A stretch of 14,827 nucleotides of DNA from Methanosarcinaceae archaeon (GTDB lineage Archaea; Halobacteriota; Methanosarcinia; Methanosarcinales; Methanosarcinaceae). Below, one piece after another: positions 6,776 through 12,182 of the stretch. A program made the position numbers and the translations under genes. Each line of letters starts with the position of its first letter. Position 1 is the stretch's first letter. The notes beneath the pieces were generated by a model. It was not told the DNA's origin and did not search any database. It saw only the letters and a list, made by a program, of their open reading frames with translations. The stretch is taken from positions 1 to 14,827 of the forward strand of contig JAUVET010000007.1 of the NCBI GenBank assembly GCA_030594665.1, given 5' to 3'.

Positions 6776-6950
6776 CACCTTCATCAAGCAGAACATGCGA
6801 GACACCAATCTAACGATAATCAGGATTGTTGTTACTGCCATCTGTCAACGGCGGTCAAGAAATCTTCACCCTCAAGTAATAAATGCAATTAAAAAATACT
6901 TACTAACAACATTATACCGATTAGAAGATGCTGAAATTACCATATTTTAG
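6747..6950 (+). CDS. Uncertain small ORF within repeated block
   Basis: An ORF of 67 residues (MKHGYDRAQF...EITIF) starts inside the 3' flank of the flippase-tail repeat, with GAGGG about 8 bases upstream. Its first half is nearly identical in DNA to 8200-8293, where the frame is not maintained and a 278-bp element is inserted. I recognise no family. It may be chance reading through a repeat. The sequence from 6951 to 7144 has no supported gene. Confidence 0.2.
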   Translation: MKHGYDRAQFTFIKQNMRDTNLTIIRIVVTAICQRRSRNLHPQVINAIKKYLLTTLYRLEDAEITIF

Positions 6951-7144
6951 CCTCAAATGCCATATGAAGAATATGTATGAAAATTGGTTATGGTATTTTC
7001 GTATGCGGGAAACGATATATTGGGAAATAGATGGATGTTATGCCCTATTTCTACGGAGTTAAGGATAGAACAATCCCATTTCGCACCTGTCATCTTACTA
7101 CAGCTATACAAATACTCAAAATTAAAGTCACTGATGCTGTTTTA

Positions 7145-7623
7145 TCATAAATTCAGGTCACCGATATTTAAATCCCTGAAAAGTTTAATTTCGAATTGAT
7201 ATTCCTCTGTGAACTTGATCAGTTTATTATAAAACGGCTTATCGTTTGTAATTAAAGTTGTTCCATAAAGGATGGATGTTATCGCTATGAGGTTATCAAA
7301 ACCACCCGCCTTTATCTTTATGGCATAATCAAGCGCTCTTTCCTTTAGATCCGAATCAAATAGAATGATACTGGCAGAATCCGCAATCTCCAGTGCACAA
7401 TCTTTTCCATACTCCTCTTTTCCTGTCAGTAATGAAATTACAGAAGCAACTTCTATTATCACTGCAAAAGGTAAAATTAAACAATGTTCTTCCTTTATCA
7501 CATCTTCATAGATTTTCCGAGCATTGATGTGCAGATTTTTCCATTCTTTTGCTTCACTTCATTTTTGTGAATAGGTGGAACAAAAGCATACACTAAAACA
7601 TTACTGTCTAGAGTTATGTCCAT
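7145..7623 (-). pseudogene. vapC: VapC-like PIN-domain toxin, frameshifted
   Basis: Read on the minus strand, ATG at 7623 begins MDITLDSNVLVYAFVPPIHK, the opening of a PIN-domain ribonuclease with its first acidic residue (D6). Near 7551-7562 the frame breaks. In the next frame the protein continues EAKEWKNLHINARKIYEDVI, then the FAVIIEVASV helix and GGFDNLIAITSILYGTTLIT with ND, the remaining PIN signature. The whole is about 159 residues, normal for VapC, with one lost base (or two gained). VapC toxins cut RNA and are held by VapB. The ATG overlaps the vapB stop (TGATG). The toxin is either inactivated or affected by a sequence error. Confidence 0.78.
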
Positions 7624-7847
7624 CAATACTCCTTCCGCTTAAGTGAAGAAATAAGTTCATCAGGTGTGATATCTACCTCAGGACATTTTGATATCCTATT
7701 TAATAACGCATGATATCGCTTAAGTTTCACTTCGGAAGGTATCATCATTTGTCCGGAAAACGAGGAGGTCATCAAATCACCGGATTCTATTCCGGATTGA
7801 TCAAATTTTCTTTTTACATCTATTGACATACTAACTTTTTTAGTCAC
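7623..7847 (-). CDS. vapB: VapB-like antitoxin
   Basis: A 74-residue protein directly ahead of the PIN-domain gene, with stop and start overlapping in TGATG, the usual vapBC arrangement. The N-terminus (TKKVSMSIDVKRKFDQSGIE) and a basic C-terminal helix ending ELISSLKRKEY fit a small DNA-binding and toxin-binding protein, but I recognise the family mainly from context. The start is GTG at 7847; an in-frame ATG at 7829 is possible. A CATATATAGG box on the minus strand (7883-7892) could be its promoter. Confidence 0.62.
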   Translation of the reverse strand: MTKKVSMSIDVKRKFDQSGIESGDLMTSSFSGQMMIPSEVKLKRYHALLNRISKCPEVDITPDELISSLKRKEY

Positions 7848-8000
7848 TCAAACATTATAATTCTATCTTTTGAAACTCCTATCCTATATATGTGGATAAA
7901 TACAGCTAAATATGAATCATTCGCCGGAATACATTTATGCGAGCAACGATCAGAACTGCGAAGCCAACCCTCCGGATACCCTACTCGAATGCATCAGCAC

Positions 8001-8058
8001 TGCGTGCCTTGCGCTTTTTGTAATTTTCCGAACCATTCAGGAAGATAATAAAAAGTCC
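8001..8058 (+). repeat. Dispersed hairpin element, copy R2 (partial)
   Basis: TTGCGCTTTTTGTAATTTTC then CGAACCATTCAGGAAGATAA and TAAAAAGTC match the right arm and tail of R1 (3922-3975). The left hairpin arm is missing, so this is a 5'-truncated copy in the same orientation. The bases 7848-8000 before it hold only the likely vapB promoter. Confidence 0.7.
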
Positions 8059-8116
8059 CAAAAGTCTCCTTGCTAACATTCCAAACAACATTGTAAACAT
8101 ATAACCAAGGAAAGAT

Positions 8117-8593
8117 CAGTGGTGTTTGAAAGATTTGTAGAGATATGATCCGGTGAGCGAGGGGATTGAAAAAGCGGTGCAGGGTATTTGGAAAATACAG
8201 CCACGACCGCGCACAGTTCACCGGTATCAAGCAGAACATGCGAGACGCCAATCTAACGATTATCAGGATTGTTGTTACTGCCATCTGTCAACGCTATAGC
8301 GTCATTCTAGCGTCTGTGTAAAACACCGATTTTAATCCAAAAATTTAGTGTTTTGAGATTCTATTTTCGATAGCATTCGACCGATTTCGATTTTAATAAT
8401 TTGTTACGGAGTCAAAAATTGACAGTGATTTCATGTAGTGAAACACACATCACTACATTTGCAGTTATGCATTTGAAAAATCCAAAGAAAAACAAAGGTG
8501 GGGCGGTCGTGCTAAACGTTTATATCCAACTATTCAATTTTATAGTTACAGATGCCGGATTGACGCCATAGTGTCAACGGCGGTCAAGAAATA
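8117..8593 (+). repeat. Second copy of the 6669-6862 block, split by an insertion
   Basis: 8117-8293 follows 6669-6855 closely: GGTGTTTGAAAG(A/G)TTTGT, GAGATATG(A/C)TCCGGTGAGCG, then GCAGAACATGCGAGAC(G/A)CC, ATCAGGATTGTTGTTACTGC and CATCTGTCAACG. The match resumes at 8580 with GCGGTCAAGAAAT. The part from 8117 to about 8215 corresponds to the 3' flank of the flippase-tail repeat. The block appears duplicated first and then interrupted. From 8594 to 8766 I see no supported feature. Confidence 0.75.
8294..8571. mobile_element. 278-bp MITE with terminal inverted repeats and 8-bp target duplication
   Basis: The left end reads CTATAGCGTCATTCTAGC..., and the right end read inward on the other strand is CTATGGCGTCAATCCGGC.... 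They match at 19 of 24 positions (CTAT-GCGTCA-TC--GC-TCTGT). The element is flanked by TGTCAACG at 8286-8293 and again at 8572-8579. The uninterrupted target, CATCTGTCAACGGCGGTCAA, exists at about 6839-6858. The interior has no credible ORF but has a perfect hairpin, ATGTAGTG / CACTACAT, at 8433-8440 and 8451-8458. This is a non-autonomous miniature element; the transposase family that moved it cannot be named from the ends alone. Confidence 0.88.
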
Positions 8594-8766
8594 CTCAATT
8601 GTGGCGGTTTAAAAATACACCACCCCCAAATCTTTCTGAAAACATCAAAGGTTATGAAATATGCTAGAAATTGAGGAATTTTTTATGATAAGAGATATAT
8701 ATGCACATGGCACGACACATTCCTTGAAATAACCGGATTTTGGCATTGCGCACATTTTTGAGTATT

Positions 8767-9125
8767 TTATGCGCAACTCGCCGCTTCTGCCGAGAATGTT
8801 TTGAATTCAAATGGAACATCCTCTTTAGAATAATAAAGTACCTCCAATCCAATAACCTTATTGTCCTTATCTTTCTTTGAAATAATACCTTCTCCCACTT
8901 CCTCGCAAACCACTTCATTTTTGGGATCATCAAACCAGATATCAAGGGTCTCCATCTCGACCTTCAACCCCGGCTTCAAATTTAATAGTGCTCTGAATGC
9001 ATCCTCAATAAGATTATCAACACTCTTGTAATATTAGGTACCAGAACCCCTGGAAGACTCTTTGATAAATACATATTCATACATTATACCTTCGGCATTA
9101 TAAATAATTCTATACTTTATATCAT
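8767..9125 (-). pseudogene. DUF2283-like protein, broken by a frameshift and a stop
   Basis: On the minus strand one frame reads KYRIIYNAEGIMYEYVFIKE, SSRGSGT, a TAA stop (about 9034-9036), then YYKSVDNLIEDAFRALLNLK, PGLKVEMETLDIWFDDP, EEVGEGIISKKDKDNKVIGL and EVLYYSKEDVPF up to a stop at 8767. The LDIWFDDP, EEVGEGI and VIGLEVLYYSKED pieces match the small DUF2283 family. An ATG at 9125 is out of frame by one step with the first segment, so there is a frame error near the start as well. The role of DUF2283 is unknown; such genes are common in accessory regions. Confidence 0.6.
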
Positions 9126-9505
9126 TTTACGTCTGGATATGGACGAAATACTGTAACCTCATGATTATTATTCATCTCAATCCCGTCCCCCAACCCATGC
9201 CTAACAGGATTGAACGTAGACCCATCCACATCATAGCGGCATGTAATAGGCACTTCCTTAATACGAAAGCCCGCTCCGGCGGCATCGGCGAGCATCTCTG
9301 ATTCAATGCCCATGCCGGCGTTGTTGAACTTGAAGGTTTCAAACGTATTACTCGCAAAAGCGCGGAAGCCGCTCTGGGAATCATTGATCTTGATCTCGCT
9401 GTGCAGGTTAGTGGCAAAGATCAGGACCTTCTGGCCAATGCAGCGGTATACCGGGACATCGTTGTGGCCTTCAAGGAAACGCGCGCCGTTGATATTACCC
9501 TAATC
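9122..9505 (-). pseudogene. Family 2 glycosyltransferase, internal fragment
   Basis: The minus-strand frame reads GARFLEGHNDVPVYRCIGQK, FATNLHSEIKINDSQSGFRA, NNAGMGIESEMLADAAGAG, IKEVPITCRYDVDGSTFNP and VRHGLG. This matches the second half of the catalytic domain of dolichol-phosphate-type GT2 enzymes, with DSQSGFRAF, GIESEM and the ITxRYDxxGST motif. The first half, with the nucleotide-binding DxD region, is absent: a TAG lies upstream near 9507. The C-terminus departs from the family after GLG (DGIEMNNNHEVTV...) and ends at 9122, overlapping the next ATG. It is an orphan fragment of a cell-surface glycan gene, in keeping with the flippase pieces nearby. Confidence 0.78.
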
Positions 9506-9549
9506 GTTACCTTTGATCACATATTTTTGGGATATATCGCCAAATATTA

Positions 9550-9642
9550 TACTTTTTATCATCTCCCGGAATGGTTAGGAAAAACGCAGATACACGCAGA
9601 GAAAAATAAGGACCCTTTGCGTGCTCTGTGGTTTTTTTTGAG
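9550..9642 (-). repeat. Dispersed hairpin element, copy R3 (inverted)
   Basis: Read on the minus strand, this is ACCACAGAGCACGCAAAGGG, TCCTTATTTTTCTCTGCG, GTTTTTCCTAACCATTCC, GGGAGATGATAAAAAGT. It matches R1 over both hairpin arms, the GGGTCCTTATTTTTCT loop and the AACCATTCC...GATAATAAAAAGT tail. It is the inverted third copy of the family, with diverged arms. Confidence 0.75.
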
Positions 9643-9710
9643 GAGATTTCCAGAGTGGGGGGTTGGCGTGTGAATTTTGGAACACGCCGCCTGCTCGCGT
9701 TCATGTAGAT

Positions 9711-9779
9711 AATTTCAGACAGGATCTGAATGTCGGTTTGTGTCATCCTGTTCATCCAGTCCATTATGCCTGCGCTCCA
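9711..9779 (+). repeat. CCTGT-type direct repeat, copy 1
   Basis: AATTTCAGACAGGATCTGAATG, CGGTTTGTGTCATCCTG and TTCATCCAGTCCATTATGCC are shared with 10105-10200. Compared with that copy, it lacks about 19 bases in the left half and 9 in the right, both bounded by ACAGGAT or ATCCTGT steps, as slippage between short repeats would produce. Confidence 0.8.
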
Positions 9780-10104
9780 CCTACCTGTTTTTGCTACACT
9801 GGGCCCGCCGCCGTTCGAGTGCAGTCTCGATTGCAGGCGGGCACAAAACCGAATACGTAGACTCTGACCGTAGCAACAATTCCGCCGGAGGCGGTACGTT
9901 CCACCCCCGCCAAGTACCATTCGCAAAACACGCAAATCCTATTTTTACATTGATCTGGACAAACACAAAAGCGGCGCGTTCCACTGCCCTCTCCCGCCAG
10001 CATTCTAAAATACACAAACTCACGTCATTCGCAGCTCTGCACAAATGCAAAGACGCCGCATCCGATCAAACTAAAACACACCAATCGCATGCGATTATGC
10101 CAAC
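9780..10104. other. GC-rich spacer between the CCTGT repeats, no gene recognised
   Basis: The stretch has several overlapping open frames on both strands, none with recognisable protein sequence. An imperfect hairpin is visible at about 9805-9842 (GCCCGCC...TTCGAG against CTCGATTGCAGGCGGGC). Base composition is clearly richer in G and C than the surroundings. It reads as shuffled repeat debris; I cannot assign it. Confidence 0.4.
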
Positions 10105-10200
10105 AATTTCAGACAGGATTTACATGATGGACAGGATTTGAATGTCGGTTTGTGTCATCCTGTCAATCCTGTTCATCCAGTCCATTATGCCTGCGCCCCA
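10105..10200 (+). repeat. CCTGT-type direct repeat, copy 2, able to fold
   Basis: The full-length copy: GACAGGATTTACATGATGGA then CAGGATTTGAATGTCGG, a short loop, and TCATCCTGTCAATCCTGTTC, ATCCAGTCC. The halves (about 10111-10141 and 10155-10184) are imperfect complements and could form a long hairpin. Tandem ATCCTGTC steps of this kind are a recurring class of intergenic repeat in archaea and bacteria. Confidence 0.75.
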
Positions 10201-10203
10201 TGC

Positions 10204-10500
10204 CAGTTTTGAACACACTGCCTGCGCTGGTGTTGGTTTTTTCAATTGGGCTGGGTGCGGTATCGTATTCCGTGTTTATATGGTTGACGCAGAAAGAAGA
10301 GATTGGGAAGATCAAGCGGTTGATCGGTGGCGGGAGAGGTTTGTGATGAAATGCTCCGGTAAGTGAGCGGGAAGATTTAAACGTGCAGCAGGTGAGAGGG
10401 AATCTTAAAAAACATGGCTGCAACCGCGCGAAGCGCGCACAGTCCACCATATATGAAAATCAATATTATGCTAACACAGACGTAGGTACCTTTTTGAGTG
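10204..10500 (+). pseudogene. Decayed flippase C-terminal fragment, copy 3
   Basis: From about 10216 the plus strand reads LPALVLVFSIGLGAVSYSVF, IWLTQKEEIGKIKRLIGGG, the last membrane helix and cytoplasmic tail of a Wzx-type polysaccharide flippase. Everything upstream of that helix is replaced by the CCTGT repeat. The 3' flank (GAGAGGGAATCTTAAAAAAC, ACCGCGCG, ATGCTAACACAG...GGTACCTTTTTGAG to about 10500) is shared with copy 4. No functional protein is encoded. Confidence 0.72.
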
Positions 10501-10557
10501 ATATATTTAACTCACTCATCTGACCGGATTAGGATTACCGGATCAAAGTGTAATCTT

Positions 10558-10842
10558 TTATGCTTTAACCGCTGCATTCACTGAACTTTCTGTAACCATC
10601 ACATGCGCCTGGTATCCGAGACTTGATAAAAACTTCTGGCAGTCATCCCATGTCATTCCAAACGCTTTCACATCCGCTACACCAAGCCTGCTTACGATCT
10701 CCTGTAGGGTTTCAAAATCCTCAGTCTCGAAATCTGCATCCATCATCATAGATTCCGCCCAATCTACCAACTCAGATTGTGTAATGGTGTGATGCAAGTA
10801 TTCAATGATCTTTCGGGCAACGATTTTACGAGTGACTTTCAT
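10558..10842 (-). CDS. Conserved small protein, second gene of a two-gene module
   Basis: A 94-residue acidic soluble protein (MKVTRKIVARKIIEYLHHTI...). The layout is helical: an N-terminal segment with LVDWAESMMM, a central LQEIVSRLGVADVKAFGMTW, then DDCQKFLSSLGY and a short hydrophobic ending. I recall similar proteins annotated only as hypothetical next to a partner like the one upstream here, but I know no named family. AAGGAGAT lies directly before the ATG at 10842, and the stop of the partner gene is 11 bases upstream, so they form an operon. The pairing of two small proteins in an accessory region suggests a toxin-antitoxin or regulatory pair; that is inference. Confidence 0.7.
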   Translation of the reverse strand: MKVTRKIVARKIIEYLHHTITQSELVDWAESMMMDADFETEDFETLQEIVSRLGVADVKAFGMTWDDCQKFLSSLGYQAHVMVTESSVNAAVKA

Positions 10843-10853
10843 GGTTAATCTCC

Positions 10854-11104
10854 TTAAACTTTTCTATGCCCTTTATCTTCGGGATATTTTTCATGGACTT
10901 CAACCAGCATACCGGTATCATCGTAGATGTTTTGATAAAACTTTATAGTTTGCTCCATCGCATCTACTTCCTTGACATAGCGAGCTGTCCAGCCATACTG
11001 ACCTTTAACATCATAAAAGTACCGGCGCCACCATCAGGCAACTTCTCCCATGTACTAAACTTTTTTTCATTCATCCTGCGTTTACGTTCATCTCTCGCAG
11101 TCAT
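10854..11104 (-). pseudogene. Conserved small protein, first gene of the module, frameshifted
   Basis: From ATG at 11104 the minus strand reads MTARDERKRRMNEKKFSTWE, KLPDGG. At about 11027-11031 one base appears to be missing, and the next frame continues RRYFYDVKGQYGWTARYVKE, VDAMEQTIKFYQNIYDDTG, MLVEVHEKYPEDKGHRKV to a stop at 10854. With the base restored it would be 83 residues, basic at the N-terminus. The continuous sense of the sequence across the break shows a recent frameshift or a sequencing error. The product is a small protein of unknown function, upstream partner of the gene at 10558-10842. AAGGAAAC precedes the ATG by about 8 bases. Confidence 0.68.
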
Positions 11105-11186
11105 AACTATTAGTTTCCTTAAATAATTAAGTCAGTAATTATTAAATAACTGTCCCTCATAGCCTTTCTAAGCAGCCTTCATAATC

Positions 11187-11745
11187 ATGTCAATGTCATG
11201 GTACTTTATAAAAGTTGTCTATGGAAACAAGGAGCTGTTGTGGCAGTACATCAGGTGCTCATTGATCATTAAATACGGCATCCTTGGAACAGGCACAGCG
11301 GCAGTGATCCCATCAGCAATGATGGTGTTTTTGACATTCTATGAAGCCGGAAAGATCATTGATAAAAGTTTCCTGGCCATTGTAACGAACATTGTGCCTG
11401 CAGCGGTCGGATCGCTCGTGATGGTCTCATTGGTAGTGCTGCTGCAACAATTTGTGTCTCATCTCTCGCCTGTGCTGGTGTTGGTTCTTTCCATCGGGCT
11501 GGGTGCAATATCGCATTCTGTGTTTATCCGGTTGACATAGAAAAAAGAAATAGGGGTGATCAGGGAGTTGATTGGTGGATAGAGAGGTTTGTGAAAACAT
11601 ACTACAATCAATAAGCGAGAAGATATAAGCGCGGCAGGTGAGAGGGAATCATAAAAAACATGGTTCAACCGCGCGTAGCGCGCGTGACCCACCACACATG
11701 AAGATCAATATAATGCTAACACAGGCGCAGGTACCTTTTGAGCGA
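11187..11745 (+). pseudogene. Flippase C-terminal fragment, copy 4 (longest)
   Basis: From about 11205 the frame reads VVYGNKELLWQYIRCSLIIK, YGILGTGTAAVIPSAMMVFL, then TNIVPAAVGSLVMVSLVVLL and LSPVLVLVLSIGLGAISHSV, FIRLT, stop at 11538-11540. Three or four hydrophobic helices fit the end of a Wzx/MATE-type oligosaccharide flippase. Past the stop the same frame still gives KKEIGVIRELIGG, so the TAG is an acquired nonsense mutation before the normal tail. The first two thirds of the transporter are missing. The 3' flank to 11745 repeats that of copy 3 (GAGAGGGAATCATAAAAAAC, ATGCTAACACAGGCGCAGG). Confidence 0.75.
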
Positions 11746-11839
11746 TCATCCCCTTAGAAAGGTCAACGAAATCCACAGGCATACCATTCCTGAGCTTAAT
11801 TATCAAGGTATCTGCATCAGGTGAATATTTTATCTGCAT
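11705..11839 (-). CDS. DUF2283 protein truncated by repeat sequence
   Basis: On the minus strand AAAGGAG (about 11849-11855) precedes an ATG at 11839, and the frame reads MQIKYSPDADTLIIKLRNGM, PVDFVDLSKGMIAQ, which is the first half of a DUF2283 domain (IKYxPDADTLxIxL...VDxxDLxxGxI). Instead of the second half, the frame runs into the flank of flippase copy 4 and ends KVPAPVLALY, stop at 11705, 44 residues in all. The domain is incomplete, so it is probably non-functional. The same flank in copy 3 (about 10450-10500) has an equivalent KKVPTSVLA reading, so the junction was copied with the repeat. Confidence 0.6.
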   Translation of the reverse strand: MQIKYSPDADTLIIKLRNGMPVDFVDLSKGMIAQKVPAPVLALY

Positions 11840-12182
11840 ATCTTCCATCTCCTTTGAAATATCTTCAAATATTAAGTTCTTGACTATAACTCTGCCACAT
11901 CTGTGTGCCTGTCGAGCGTAGCGTTGAACTCCGAAAAATGTGGGTGTATCCGCGCTTTAAGAGTGAAATGCCGGACGCGCTGGGTTTCAGTCACAGCTTT
12001 GAAAATATATATTTCATGCGATATATATATTTGCAACATATATAAGTAGCATTATATCTATTTAATATTGCAGAATTTCATGCAGATGTTATGAAAAATT
12101 CAAAAGAGTTTTCCGACAATCTCATGTAAATAATACGCATTAACAACATGAATTAATTTTTTATAAAAATGAGGTGGATACA
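11840..12182. promoter_or_regulatory. AT-rich leader and possible promoter of the protease gene
   Basis: No gene is seen here. The right half is very AT-rich, with near-repeats AATATATATTTCATGCG and ATATATATATTTGCAAC at 12003-12036 and a clean ATATATAAG box at 12038-12046 that could be an archaeal TATA element. That would leave a leader of roughly 110 bases before the ATG at 12183. GAGGTGG at 12171-12177 is the ribosome binding site. The left half (11880-12000) holds nothing I recognise. Confidence 0.35.

Noticed and set aside
7031..7150. Short ORF reading MDVMPYFYGVKDRTIPF
   Set aside because: It is 39 residues with no ribosome binding site and no recognised family; it might be a gene remnant but cannot be supported.
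6984..7199. 71-residue ORF on the plus strand
   Set aside because: It overlaps the end of the PIN-domain gene, has no recognisable features or ribosome binding site, and is best explained as chance.
7994..8284. 96-residue minus-strand ORF containing FYYLPEWFGK
   Set aside because: The frame translates the R2 element and the duplicated block; a similar FYHLPEW reading at R3 (about 9550) shows it is repeat sequence, not a protein family.
8664..8945. 93-residue minus-strand ORF
   Set aside because: It is a shadow in another frame of the DUF2283-like pseudogene, with no protein-like sequence.
9803..9845. Possible tRNA-like arm (TTCGAG hairpin)
   Set aside because: No acceptor, anticodon or D arm can be formed around it; it is only a local inverted repeat.
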